64,000 bases of DNA from the NCBI RefSeq assembly GCF_964218355.1, contig NZ_CAXPMC010000009.1, positions 186,001-250,000 on the forward strand, given 5' to 3'. Every line of letters starts with the position of its first letter. Position 1 is the stretch's first letter. The stretch comes from Ferrovibrio sp964218355 (lineage in GTDB: Bacteria > Pseudomonadota > Alphaproteobacteria > Ferrovibrionales > Ferrovibrionaceae). Below, piece after piece: positions 34,153 to 42,708 of this stretch. Below the pieces are notes generated by a model, which saw only the letters and a program-made list of their open reading frames with translations, searched no databases and had not been told where the DNA came from. A program made the position numbers and the translations under genes.

Positions 34153-35853
34153 ATGGTTGACGCCGTCACGGGTCGAGCAGCGCTCGCCTCACTGACAGGA
34201 CTTTCCTCGGCGAACCAGACAAGCACACGGAAGAATCCGTTGCTGCCGACCCCGTTGTCGTCCTCCCAGCAGGGGAGCGCACAGCGGGCGTCACCGATTC
34301 TGCGTTTCGATGTGCCGCGCATCAGCAGTGGCGTGTTCAGCACGCTGCAGAATTCTGCCCTGCTCAGCGTGGCCCGGCAGGAGGTGGTCGGCGTCGAAAG
34401 GGAGGCGCTGGAACTCGAACTGCGCCGGCGTGTTGTCGAGACGGAAACGCCGGGCAGCCCGGGCAGCCCGGGCACACCGGACCAGGTGACGACGACCACG
34501 GTCACGCAGACCAGTCTGTCGGCCGACGCGCTGGATGCCCTTGCCGTGCTGATCCGCAGCTTCGGCGGCGGCTACGGTCATGGCCATGGTCATCACGGCC
34601 ACGACCATGGCCGGGGCCGTGATGACCGGAATGGTTATGGCTATGGGCGCGGCGACGACTATGGCCGTGACCGTGATTATGGCCGCCGATACGATTCCGG
34701 CCGCGGTCGCGATGATGATCGCGGTTATCGCTACGGCCGCGACCATGGCGGCGGTTACGGTGGCGGCTATGACCGCACCGTCCTTGCCGGCCTGCAGGAC
34801 AATCTGGCGCGGTTCAGCGACAGGCTCGGCAGCGGCGGGGCCGGCCGCGATCTCGGCGAGGTGATAGGCCGGCTGGAAAACAGCGTGATCGGGAAGGGCG
34901 GCCTCGATTTCTTCGACCTGTTCCGCGACCCGGCCCTGTTCGGCACGCTGATCGAGGGACTCGGCAACTTCGAGCGCCAGACCGGCAGCAGCCGGGCGAC
35001 GCAGGCGCTGGGCAACCTGATCCTCGCCGTTGGCGATCCGGCCTTCGGCAATGGCAGCGCCAACAGCCGCGGCACACGCCGGGTCGGCGAGGCCATCGAC
35101 CAGCTGGCTGACAGCCTGGCCGGCAACGGCAATGCGGCCCGTGCGGTCGACGATTTCCTCGATCTGCTGCAGGATCGCCGGGTCGGCGGCGGACAGAGCG
35201 GTGGCCAGGGCGGCAACCCCGGCGATTACGGCCGCTATGCCCGCCGGATCGCCGGCATTCTCGGCGACGCGCTGACCGACCTGCAGAATGGCAGCCTCGA
35301 CGCCGCGGCAGTGCAGCGCCTGCAGGATGCAATCGGCGAGATCGGCGACTTGCCGAATCTCCCCGGCCGCCGCGACAACCGCCTGCGCGAGCGGGCGGTC
35401 GATGGCCTGCAGGATATCCTCGACCGGTATACCACGGTCACCCAGACCACCCAGACCACCGTCACGCCGGGCCAGCCGGCCACGCCACCGACCCCGCCTG
35501 ACCGCGAGGTCAGCGTGCTGGAGGAAACCACTCTGGTGCCGCGGCTGGAAATCGTGCAGCGGGTGGTGACGGTCTACCAGTCGGTGCAGGACCAGCTGAA
35601 GCCGTTACAGAAACTGTCGGAACCGCCGCCGGCCACTCCCAGCCTGACCTACCTGGTACAGCCGCCCGGAGAGCAGGACGACGAGGAACGCGGCAACCGT
35701 TTCGTGATCCGCGCCGATGGCGAGGCGTCGCGGACGCGTATCGGCCCTGCTGAGGATGACGGCGCGGCTGCCGCCCGGCCGTCAGATCCTGTCGGTGGCA
35801 GCCTGTATGGCGGCTTCGGCAGCGCCGGCCAGCTCTATGACGCCCGCGCCTGA
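34153..35853 (+). CDS. Unrecognised 566-residue low-complexity protein
   Basis: I do not recognise a family. No signal peptide or membrane span is visible. The order is: a Ser/Thr-rich N-terminus with GSPGSPGTP and TTTTVTQTS (113-121); a Gly/His/Arg/Asp/Tyr-rich stretch (about 138-209) with HGHGHHGHDHG; then helical segments. GEVIGRLENSVIGKG (from 235) and GEAIDQLADSLAGNG (from 312) look like copies of one unit, each followed by an acidic F-x-D-L segment. TTVTQTTQTTVT (427-438), a Pro-rich linker and an acidic tail follow. The protein has no Met after the first, so ATG 34153 is the only ATG start. There is no ribosome binding site, but TATGCT at 34141 hints at a leaderless message. Confidence 0.8.
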   Translation: MVDAVTGRAALASLTGLSSANQTSTRKNPLLPTPLSSSQQGSAQRASPILRFDVPRISSGVFSTLQNSALLSVARQEVVGVEREALELELRRRVVETETPGSPGSPGTPDQVTTTTVTQTSLSADALDALAVLIRSFGGGYGHGHGHHGHDHGRGRDDRNGYGYGRGDDYGRDRDYGRRYDSGRGRDDDRGYRYGRDHGGGYGGGYDRTVLAGLQDNLARFSDRLGSGGAGRDLGEVIGRLENSVIGKGGLDFFDLFRDPALFGTLIEGLGNFERQTGSSRATQALGNLILAVGDPAFGNGSANSRGTRRVGEAIDQLADSLAGNGNAARAVDDFLDLLQDRRVGGGQSGGQGGNPGDYGRYARRIAGILGDALTDLQNGSLDAAAVQRLQDAIGEIGDLPNLPGRRDNRLRERAVDGLQDILDRYTTVTQTTQTTVTPGQPATPPTPPDREVSVLEETTLVPRLEIVQRVVTVYQSVQDQLKPLQKLSEPPPATPSLTYLVQPPGEQDDEERGNRFVIRADGEASRTRIGPAEDDGAAAARPSDPVGGSLYGGFGSAGQLYDARA

Positions 35854-35906
35854 CCCCTGACCGGGGCATTGCGCCGGCGGCTCCGGAGGATTAAGCCGGG
35901 AAGGCA

Positions 35907-36584
35907 ATGACGACAGCCCAGCCTCCACGCCTGCATGCCGAAATCCACCCCGTCACGCCGTTCCAGCAGAATTGCTCGCTGATCTGGTGCCCGGAAACCA
36001 TGAAGGGCGCGCTGGTGGATGCCGGCGGCGCGCCGGAGGAGCTGCTGGCTGCGGCCGAAGCCCGTGGCGTGACGCTGGAAAAACTGCTGGTCACCCATGG
36101 TCATCTCGACCATGCCGGCGCCGTGAAGGACATTGCCGAAAAACTGAACCTTCCCATCGAGGGGCCGCATCGCGACGATGCCTTCTGGATCGACGGCATG
36201 CCACAGGCGGCAAAGCAGTATGGCTTTCCGCCCAGCCGCAGCTTCACGCCTGACCGCTGGCTGGAGAACGGCGATGTCGTGGAAGTGGGCAACCTGAAAC
36301 TCGATGTCGTCCACTGCCCGGGCCATACGCCGGGCCATGTGGTCTTCGTGCATGCGCCGTCACGGGTGGCGCTGGTCGGCGATGTACTGTTCCAGGGCTC
36401 GATCGGGCGCACCGATTTCCCGAAGGGCAACCATGCCGACCTGATCCGCTCGATCCGCGAGCGGCTGTTTCCGCTGGGCGACGACATCACCTTCGTTCCC
36501 GGCCACGGCCCGCTCTCGACCTTCGGGCAGGAGCGGCAGGTCAACCCCTTCGTGTCGGACCGGGCACTGGGGCGGGCGGGCTGA
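35907..36584 (+). CDS. MBL-fold hydrolase, glyoxalase II/YcbL-like
   Basis: Metallo-beta-lactamase-fold hydrolase, probably acting on a thioester such as S-lactoylglutathione; the substrate is not proven. The 225 residues carry the metal motif HGHLDH (64-69), HCPGHTPGHVVF with the third histidine, LVGDVLFQGSIGRTDFP with the bridging Asp, and VPGHGPLSTFGQE with the last His. It lacks the C-terminal helical domain of classical glyoxalase II, so it matches the shorter YcbL (GloC) group. The upstream gene is unrelated, 53 bases away. Confidence 0.9.
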   Translation: MTTAQPPRLHAEIHPVTPFQQNCSLIWCPETMKGALVDAGGAPEELLAAAEARGVTLEKLLVTHGHLDHAGAVKDIAEKLNLPIEGPHRDDAFWIDGMPQAAKQYGFPPSRSFTPDRWLENGDVVEVGNLKLDVVHCPGHTPGHVVFVHAPSRVALVGDVLFQGSIGRTDFPKGNHADLIRSIRERLFPLGDDITFVPGHGPLSTFGQERQVNPFVSDRALGRAG

Positions 36585-36586
36585 CC

Positions 36587-36600
36587 GACCGGCGCCGGTC
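36587..36600. terminator. GC palindrome between two convergent genes
   Basis: Perfect 14-base palindrome GACCGGCGCCGGTC fills the space between the stops of the MBL hydrolase and the convergent FAH gene. It may act as a bidirectional terminator, but there is no T run on either side. Confidence 0.35.
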
Positions 36601-37582
36601 AGCCCTTATATTTCACCACCGCCTGGTCGATGGCGCCGAAGATGGATTGGCCGGCGGCATCGAACATCTCGATGCGGACATGGTCGCCGAAGCTCATGAA
36701 CGGGGTCTTCGGCTTGCCATCCTTGATGGTTTCGATCATGCGGATCTCGGCCAGGCACGAGAAACCCTTTGAGGCATCGCGGTTCGAGACGGTGCCCGAG
36801 CCGACGATGCAGCCGGCCTTCAGGTTGCGGGTCTTCGCCGCATGGGCGACGAGGTCGGCGAGGCTGAACTGCATGTCGGCACCGGCATCGGGTTCGCCGA
36901 ATGTCCTGCCGTTCAGATGCGTGACCAGCGGCCGGCAGACTTTCGAATCCTTCCAGGCATCGCCGAGCTCGTCGGGCGTGACCGCCACCGGCGAGAAGGC
37001 AGTGCTGGGTTTGCCATGGAAGAAGCCGAAGCCCTTGGCCAGCTCGCCGGGAATCAGGTTGCGCAAGCTGACATCGTTCACCAGCATCAGCAGGCGGATC
37101 TGGTTTGCGGCCTCCGTCGAAGACGACCCCATCGCCACGTCGCCGGTGATCGCCGCGACCTCGCCTTCGAAATCGATGCCATAGGCCTCGTCGGCCACCG
37201 GGATGTCGGCAGTGGGCGGCAGGAAGTCATCCGAGCTGCCCTGGTACATCAGCGGGTCATGCAGGAATTCCGGCGGCATCTGGGCACCGCGCGCCTTGCG
37301 CACCAGTTCGACATGATTGAGATAGGCCGAGCCATCGCACCACTGATAGGCACGAGGAAGGGGACTGGCCAGCTTGTCCGCGTCGAAAGGTACGGCGCCG
37401 GCCGCCTTGCCGGCATTCAGCGCGTCCGATACCGCCTGCAGGCGCGGCGCCATCACCGACCATGTGTCGAGAGCCATCTGCAGGGTGGGGCAGAGCTGGT
37501 CCACCGGCAGCATGGTTTTCAGGTCGCGGCTGACAACGGCAAGGCGGCCGTCGCGGCCATGCCGCAGCGAGGCGAGTTTCAT
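36599..37582 (-). CDS. Fumarylacetoacetate hydrolase family protein
   Basis: Probable last enzyme of tyrosine breakdown, cleaving fumarylacetoacetate to fumarate and acetoacetate. From ATG 37582 it has 327 residues. The FAH fold motifs are present: YGIDFEGEVAAITGDV with the metal-binding Glu-x-Glu, GFFHGKPSTAFSPVAV, and AGCIVGSGTVSNRD near the end. The role as true fumarylacetoacetase is inferred from the operon (hppD-hmgA-this gene); FAH-family enzymes elsewhere act on other acylpyruvates. It lies 28 bases after hmgA. Confidence 0.88.
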   Translation of the reverse strand: MKLASLRHGRDGRLAVVSRDLKTMLPVDQLCPTLQMALDTWSVMAPRLQAVSDALNAGKAAGAVPFDADKLASPLPRAYQWCDGSAYLNHVELVRKARGAQMPPEFLHDPLMYQGSSDDFLPPTADIPVADEAYGIDFEGEVAAITGDVAMGSSSTEAANQIRLLMLVNDVSLRNLIPGELAKGFGFFHGKPSTAFSPVAVTPDELGDAWKDSKVCRPLVTHLNGRTFGEPDAGADMQFSLADLVAHAAKTRNLKAGCIVGSGTVSNRDASKGFSCLAEIRMIETIKDGKPKTPFMSFGDHVRIEMFDAAGQSIFGAIDQAVVKYKG

Positions 37583-37610
37583 CGCGTTTACTCCCCAGAC
37601 TTGGAAATGA

Positions 37611-38777
37611 TTACTCGGCGGCCTGGCGGAACCCTTCCGGGTTCCAGCTGCCGACATAGCCCTTGAATTCGACGCTTTCCGCAGCCGGCGCGACATCCAG
37701 TGCATCACGGGTATCGATCATCACCGCCACTTCGTCGGTTTCCTTACGGGCCGCTTTCGCGCCGGCCGCAAAGGCCTTCGGATGCGGGCCATGCGGGAAG
37801 CCGCAGGGATGCAGGGTAATCATGCCTGGATGAATGTTGTCTCTGCTGAAGAACTGGCCCCGGTGATAGAAGATGACCTCATCGTAATCGTCGTTGTTAT
37901 GGAAGAATGGCACCTTCAGGGCTTCCGGATCGCTCTCGATCGGGCGTGGCACGAAAGTACAGACAACGAAGCGCGACGCAAGGAAGGTGGTGTGCGCCGA
38001 GGGCGGCAGGTGATAGCGGTGGCTCATCAGCGGGCGGATGTCGCGCCAGTTCAGCTTCACCACGGCCAGATCGCCCTTCCAGCCGACCACGTCGAGCGGG
38101 TTGTAGGGGTAGGTGACTGTGGAAAGCTGGTCGCGCCGCTTGATCACCACGCGCCAGTTGTGCCCCCCGGAAACCGGACCCTTCTGCTGCTGGGCGCGGA
38201 AGGCGTCGTCCAGAGCCGGGATCTGCAGGATGCCCGGATCGAAGATCGCATGGGGGCCGACCAGGCCTTTTTCCGGCAGGCGGTAGCTGTCGTTGGTCGC
38301 CTCGATCAGCAGGATTTTGCTGGGAGTGGCCGGCTCCAGGCGCCACATGGTGCCTCGCGGCAGCATGACGTAGTCGCCTTCGGAATAGGACAGGTGACCG
38401 AAATCGCAGAACAGCTCGCCGCTGCCATCATGGATGAACAGCAGCTCGTCGCCATCGCCGTTGCGCACCAGATGATCCATCGGCGCGGTCAGCAGCAGAT
38501 GGCGGTATTTGACATGGGCATTGCCCATCAGAAGCCGTGCCTTCCAGGGGCAGTCGGCGGCTTCGGCGAACTTCGCCGTGTCAAAGGCGCGGGGTTTCAG
38601 CGGGCCTTCCCAGTCGATCCAGCCGGTTGGCGGGTTCTGGTGATAGAGATGGGCGGCGGGACCGAAAAAACCCTCCTTGCCCATCTCGCGTTCGTAGGTG
38701 CCGGCGGGCAGGGCGACATGGGCCTGGCGTGAAGCCGTGCCCTCCGCATGCATCATCGGAATCCAGGTCTTTGCCAT
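37611..38777 (-). CDS. hmgA: Homogentisate 1,2-dioxygenase
   Basis: Non-haem iron enzyme opening the homogentisate ring to maleylacetoacetate. The 388 residues are shorter than the about 430-residue eukaryotic and Pseudomonas form but match the compact bacterial type. The double cupin shows DHLVRNGDGDELLFIHDG and, in the second half, FFHNNDDYDEVIFYHRGQF with the likely iron Glu and His, then HPCGFPHGPHP with the third ligand. It sits between hppD and the FAH gene in one orientation with short gaps. Confidence 0.92.
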   Translation of the reverse strand: MAKTWIPMMHAEGTASRQAHVALPAGTYEREMGKEGFFGPAAHLYHQNPPTGWIDWEGPLKPRAFDTAKFAEAADCPWKARLLMGNAHVKYRHLLLTAPMDHLVRNGDGDELLFIHDGSGELFCDFGHLSYSEGDYVMLPRGTMWRLEPATPSKILLIEATNDSYRLPEKGLVGPHAIFDPGILQIPALDDAFRAQQQKGPVSGGHNWRVVIKRRDQLSTVTYPYNPLDVVGWKGDLAVVKLNWRDIRPLMSHRYHLPPSAHTTFLASRFVVCTFVPRPIESDPEALKVPFFHNNDDYDEVIFYHRGQFFSRDNIHPGMITLHPCGFPHGPHPKAFAAGAKAARKETDEVAVMIDTRDALDVAPAAESVEFKGYVGSWNPEGFRQAAE

Positions 38778-38804
38778 GGCGTCACCTCCCGGGTGTCTTG
38801 CAGC

Positions 38805-39875
38805 TCAGGCGTTCGGTTTCAGCACGCCGCGGCGGATCTGGTCGAGTTCGATCGATTCGAACAGCGCCTTGAAATTGCCCTCGCCGAAACCTTCATTGCC
38901 CTTGCGCTGGATGATCTCGAAGAAAATCGGGCCGATCACCGTATCGGTGAAAATCTGCAGCAGCAGACCCTGGTTTTCGGTCGGCGCGCCATCGATCAGG
39001 ATCTGCAGTTCCTTCAGGCGGGCGAGGTCCTCGTTGTGGCCCGGAACGCGGTCCGGAACCTGGTCGTAATAGGTGTCCAGCGTCGACTGGAACGGCACGT
39101 CGCGACCGCGCATGGTGCTGACGGTGCCGTAGATGTCGTCGGTGCCCATGGCAACATGCTGGATGCCTTCGCCGTGATAGGCGTTGAGGTATTCGGCAAT
39201 CTGCGACTTGTCGTCGGAGCTTTCATTGATCGGGATGCGAATCTTGCCGCAGGGGCTGGTCATCGCCTTCGATTTCAGGCCGGTCAGCTTGCCTTCGATA
39301 TCGAAATACTTGATCTCGCGGAAATTGAAGAGCCGCTCGTAGAATTCCGCCCATTCGTTCATCCGCCCGCGATGCACGTTGTGGGTCAGGTGGTCGACAT
39401 AGGTAAGGCCGACGCCCTTCGGATTGCGCTCGGCACCCTCGATCGGGACGAAATCGACATCATAGATGGTGCCGCGGCTGCCATAGCGGTCGACCAGATA
39501 GATCAGGCTGTCGCCGATACCCTTGATGGCCGGGATATTCAGTTCCATCGGGCCGACATGCTGCTCGACGCCCCAGGCGCCCAATTCGGTGGCCCGCTTG
39601 AATGCCCGGGCCGCATCCTTGACGCGGAAGGCCATGGCACAGATCGACGGGCCATGGATGCGGGCAAAGCTCTGGGCGAAGCTGGCCGGTTCGGCATTCA
39701 GGATGAAGTTGACATCGCCCTGCCGGTAGAGCGTGACATTCTTCGACCGATGGCGGGCGACCGCCTGGAAGCCCATGCGCTCGAACAGGGCCGCCAGCTT
39801 GTCGGGCTCAGGAGCGGCATATTCGATGAACTCGAAGCCGTCGGTGCCCATGGGATTTTCAAAAAGATCGGTCAT
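38805..39875 (-). CDS. hppD: 4-hydroxyphenylpyruvate dioxygenase
   Basis: Iron(II) enzyme that converts 4-hydroxyphenylpyruvate to homogentisate, the entry to this pathway. The 356-residue protein starts DLFENPMGTDGFEFIEYAAP. It has the conserved YVDHLTHNVHRGRM with a metal-binding His, IQHVAMGTDDIYGTV with the second, and IFFEIIQRKGNEGFGEGNFK with the metal Glu near the C-terminus. It heads the catabolic operon. A good promoter (TTGAAA, 17 bases, TATTAT on the minus strand) lies upstream, overlapped by the MarR palindrome. Confidence 0.97.
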   Translation of the reverse strand: MTDLFENPMGTDGFEFIEYAAPEPDKLAALFERMGFQAVARHRSKNVTLYRQGDVNFILNAEPASFAQSFARIHGPSICAMAFRVKDAARAFKRATELGAWGVEQHVGPMELNIPAIKGIGDSLIYLVDRYGSRGTIYDVDFVPIEGAERNPKGVGLTYVDHLTHNVHRGRMNEWAEFYERLFNFREIKYFDIEGKLTGLKSKAMTSPCGKIRIPINESSDDKSQIAEYLNAYHGEGIQHVAMGTDDIYGTVSTMRGRDVPFQSTLDTYYDQVPDRVPGHNEDLARLKELQILIDGAPTENQGLLLQIFTDTVIGPIFFEIIQRKGNEGFGEGNFKALFESIELDQIRRGVLKPNA

Positions 39876-39917
39876 GAGAGGTGTCCTCCCGGATTATGGT
39901 TTGCGCCATGATCGGCA

Positions 39918-39962
39918 TTGCAGTTGAGTCGCATAATAGTTACACTTGAAACTAGTTTCAAG
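39918..39962. promoter_or_regulatory. Divergent marR/hppD promoters over an 18-base operator
   Basis: The perfect palindrome CTTGAAACTAGTTTCAAG (39945-39962) overlaps two promoters. For hppD on the minus strand, -35 TTGAAA (39956-39961) and -10 TATTAT (39933-39938) are 17 bases apart. For marR on the plus strand, TTGCAG (39918-39923) and TACACT (39941-39946) are 17 apart. A bound MarR dimer would block both. Confidence 0.75.
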
Positions 39963-39988
39963 GGCTGTGGCCCGTTTCGGGGGACGAC

Positions 39989-40435
39989 ATGGCCAAAGGG
40001 CCGCTGATACTGGAAAAATTCCTGCCTTACCGGCTGTCGGTGATTACCAACCGGATCAGTGGCGCATTGTCGCGGCATTATGCGGCGCGATTCGGTATCA
40101 GCATCCCGGAATGGCGGGTGATCGCCAATCTCGGGCGCCATCCCGGTCTCAGTGCCAACCAGGTTTCCGAACGCTCGGCCATGGACAAGGTGACGGTCAG
40201 CCGCGCGGTGGCGGCGCTGGAGCGCAAGGGTCTGCTGGACCGGATGCGCGACGACGGGGACAAGCGGCGTTCACACCTGACCCTGTCGGCGGCCGGGCAG
40301 GCCGTTTATGGTGAGATTGCACCGCTGGCGCTCGGCTTCGAGCGGGATCTGCTGACCGCGCTCGAGCCGGAGGAGGCGGCCCAGCTTGACCGTATCATCG
40401 ACAAGCTGAACCGCCGGATGGATGAATTATCCTGA
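39989..40435 (+). CDS. MarR family transcriptional regulator of the homogentisate operon
   Basis: DNA-binding winged-helix repressor of 148 residues. It starts MAKGPLILEKFLPYRLSV, followed by the helix-turn-helix region GRHPGLSANQVSERSAMDKVTVSR and the wing RDDGDKRRSHLTLSAAG, all typical of MarR proteins. It is divergent from hppD with a perfect palindrome between the starts, so it probably represses itself and the hppD-hmgA-FAH operon and is released by a pathway aromatic such as homogentisate; the ligand is inference. Confidence 0.9.
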   Translation: MAKGPLILEKFLPYRLSVITNRISGALSRHYAARFGISIPEWRVIANLGRHPGLSANQVSERSAMDKVTVSRAVAALERKGLLDRMRDDGDKRRSHLTLSAAGQAVYGEIAPLALGFERDLLTALEPEEAAQLDRIIDKLNRRMDELS

Positions 40436-40470
40436 CCGTCGAGGGGTCGGGGAAGGGAGAGAGAACGGCC

Positions 40471-40872
40471 ATGTCTGCCGATGACGCATTGTTCGAGAAG
40501 GGATTGCCGATCCGCCGCGAGGTGCTCGGCGCCGATTATGTTGATACCTCGCTGGCCAAGGCCGACGATTTCATGATGGCGTTCCAGCGTGCCACCACGA
40601 GTTGGGCCTGGGGCTGGGCCTGGGGCGATCCGACGCTGGACCGCCGGTCGCGCAGCCTGATCAACCTCGCCATGCTGACCGCGCTCGGCAAGCCGCATGA
40701 ACTGAAGCTGCATGTGAAGGGCGCGCTGACCAATGGCGTGACGGTGGATGAGATCAAGGCAGTGCTGCTGCACGCCACCGCCTATTGCGGCATCCCGGCG
40801 GGGCTGGAGGCCTTCAAGGCCGCTCACGAGATTCTCGTGCAGGAAGGCGCACTGCCCAAGAAAGACGGCTGA
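40471..40872 (+). CDS. Carboxymuconolactone decarboxylase family protein
   Basis: AhpD-like alpha-helical protein, 133 residues. The conserved core is RRSRSLINLAMLTALGKPHELKLHVKGAL, followed by GVTVDEIKAVLLHATAYCGIPAG. A single cysteine in AYCG, rather than a CxxC pair, fits PcaC-type decarboxylases more than AhpD peroxidase partners. A strict assignment to PcaC would need other protocatechuate genes, none of which are here. It lies 35 bases after marR and is probably in its transcript, so it may be controlled with tyrosine catabolism. Confidence 0.87.
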   Translation: MSADDALFEKGLPIRREVLGADYVDTSLAKADDFMMAFQRATTSWAWGWAWGDPTLDRRSRSLINLAMLTALGKPHELKLHVKGALTNGVTVDEIKAVLLHATAYCGIPAGLEAFKAAHEILVQEGALPKKDG

Positions 40873-40887
40873 CGCGCCGCTTTGCGG

Positions 40888-41523
40888 TCAGTGCTCGGAC
40901 GGTGGCGAGGTATCCCGCTTGCCCTGCTGGGAGGCGGCGATGCGGGCTTCGAACCGCGCTTTGCTGCGGCGGTGCACGAAGAACAGGATGATGCCCACCA
41001 GGGCAAAAACACCGAGCATCACCAGGCCAAAATCCTTGGCGATGTCGCCGAGCACCGCCTCGAATGCGACACCCAGCAGGTAGCCGGTCCAGACGAAGCT
41101 GTTGGCCCACAGGCCGGCCGCGATGAAATTCAGCACGGCAAAGCGTGGCCACGAGATCATGCTCATACCCATGGCCAGTGACGAAAAATTGCGCACGCCA
41201 TAGATGAACCGGAAGCTGAGAATGAAGCCGACATGGTATTTATGCAGCATGTCGAGGGCGACGTTGACGCCGCCCTGCAGCTTGGGAAACCGCTTCAGCA
41301 GCCGATGGCCGTATTTGCGCCCGATCAGGAAATAGAGCTGGTCGCCGCAGAAGCTGCCCAGCCAGGCCGCTGCGATAAGCCAGTGGACGAGCAGCGCGCC
41401 CTGGGTTGCAGCCGCGCCTGCGAAAATCACGAATGTCTCGCCTTCGAGGAAGGTCCAGACAAAGGTGATGATGTAAAACCAGTCGTGGTAGTCGGCAATC
41501 AGTTGGTTGATGTCGAGATCCAC
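40888..41523 (-). CDS. DedA family membrane protein
   Basis: Integral membrane protein of the DedA superfamily, several of whose members flip undecaprenyl phosphate or polyprenyl lipids; a role in membrane homeostasis is the safe statement. The 211 residues contain TFLEGETFVIFAGAA, with the conserved Glu of the first re-entrant helix, and GDQLYFLIGRKYG, then FRFIYGVRNFSSLAMG, the family's R-x-x-x-G-x-R-type stretch. The C-terminal tail is basic. It lies 25 bases downstream of thiSG. Confidence 0.92.
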   Translation of the reverse strand: MDLDINQLIADYHDWFYIITFVWTFLEGETFVIFAGAAATQGALLVHWLIAAAWLGSFCGDQLYFLIGRKYGHRLLKRFPKLQGGVNVALDMLHKYHVGFILSFRFIYGVRNFSSLAMGMSMISWPRFAVLNFIAAGLWANSFVWTGYLLGVAFEAVLGDIAKDFGLVMLGVFALVGIILFFVHRRSKARFEARIAASQQGKRDTSPPSEH

Positions 41524-41548
41524 GGTACTGCCTGGAATGTTGGATGTG

Positions 41549-42532
41549 TCAGATCAGGCCGGCCAGCGGCGAGGATGGGTCGGCATACCGTTTTTTCGGC
41601 ATGCGACCCGCCTGATAGGCAAGGCGGCCGGCCTCGATGGCCAGCTTCATGGCACGGGCCATGCGGATCGGGTCTTTCGCCTCGGCAATCGCCGTGTTCA
41701 TCAGCACGCCATCGCAGCCCAGCTCCATCGCAATGGCGGCATCGGAGGCCGTGCCGACGCCGGCATCGACCAGCACCGGCACTTTTGCGTTTTCGATGAT
41801 GATGCGGATGTTGACCGGGTTCTGGATGCCGAGGCCCGAGCCGATCGGCGCCGCCAGCGGCATGATCGCGCAGGCGCCAAGATCTTCCAGCTTCCTGGCC
41901 GCGATCGGGTCGTCGGCACAATAGACCATGACGTCGAAGCCTTCCTTCACCAGCTGCTTTGTCGCAGCCAGGGTCTGCTCCATTTCCGGGTAAAGTGTCT
42001 TCTGGTCGCCCAGCACTTCCAGCTTCACCAGCTTCCAGCCGCCGGCCTCCCGCGCCAGCCGCAGGGTGCGCAGGGCGTCATCGGCAGTGAAGCAGCCGGC
42101 AGTATTCGGCAGGTAGGTGTACTTCTTCGGATCGACGTAATCGACCAGCATCGGCTGGTTGCGGTCGGTCACGTTGACGCGGCGTACTGCAACGGTGACG
42201 ATTTCGGAACCAGAGGCCTCGATGGCGAGTTTGGTCTGCTCGAAATCCTTGTACTTGCCGGTACCAACCAGCAGTCGGGAGCGGAAGCGGCGCCCGGCCA
42301 CTTCGAAATAGTCGTCCTCGCCCAGCGGCGCGTTACCGCCACCGATGAAATGCACGATCTCGATCCTGTCGCCGCTGCTGAGGCCGGTCTCGGCATAGGC
42401 CGAACGCGGCACGATCTCGCGGTTCAGTTCGATGGCGATCTTGCGGGAATCAAGCTCCAGCGTCGCCAGCAGCTCCGCCACCGTCACCGCCCCCGCGATA
42501 TCGCGGGCCTCGCCATTGATCGTCAACTGCAT
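41549..42532 (-). CDS. Fused sulfur carrier ThiS and thiazole synthase ThiG
   Basis: A single 327-residue protein joins ThiS, which carries sulfur as a C-terminal thiocarboxylate, to ThiG, which builds the thiazole ring of thiamine. Residues 1-66 are ThiS (MQLTINGEARDIAGAVTVAE to IVHFIGGG), ending in the glycines that normally form its C-terminus. ThiG follows from DDYFEVAGRRFRSRLLVGTG, with the Schiff-base lysine region LVKLEVLGD and the VDAGVGTASDAA phosphate loop. Such a bifunctional form is known in some alphaproteobacteria. Here the Gly-Gly tail is buried in the chain, so it may be processed or act in place. No TPP riboswitch was seen upstream. Confidence 0.92.
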   Translation of the reverse strand: MQLTINGEARDIAGAVTVAELLATLELDSRKIAIELNREIVPRSAYAETGLSSGDRIEIVHFIGGGNAPLGEDDYFEVAGRRFRSRLLVGTGKYKDFEQTKLAIEASGSEIVTVAVRRVNVTDRNQPMLVDYVDPKKYTYLPNTAGCFTADDALRTLRLAREAGGWKLVKLEVLGDQKTLYPEMEQTLAATKQLVKEGFDVMVYCADDPIAARKLEDLGACAIMPLAAPIGSGLGIQNPVNIRIIIENAKVPVLVDAGVGTASDAAIAMELGCDGVLMNTAIAEAKDPIRMARAMKLAIEAGRLAYQAGRMPKKRYADPSSPLAGLI

Positions 42533-42657
42533 GACCGGACCACCCTGACGCGTACCACCCCGACCCGGACCAGATGGGGCTTCGAAAGCGCGCCGACAAT
42601 AGAGCGGCGGCCACAGGGGGGCAACCCTTTCCCGGCGGCCGGTGGCGTCGCAGGGCG

Positions 42658-42685
42658 TTGTAACGTCACGCAACTGCAGTAAAAT
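42658..42685 (+). promoter_or_regulatory. Putative promoter of maiA
   Basis: TTGTAA (42658-42663) and TAAAAT (42680-42685) are separated by 16 bases, 23 bases before ATG 42709, with GGGAGG as ribosome binding site. Confidence 0.5.
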
Positions 42686-42708
42686 CCGCCGGTCATCGGG
42701 AGGAACAC

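Noticed and set aside
42539..42570. Two 15-base ACCACCC(T/C)GAC direct repeats before thiSG
   Set aside because: Only two imperfect units; no sign of a TPP riboswitch or operator symmetry.
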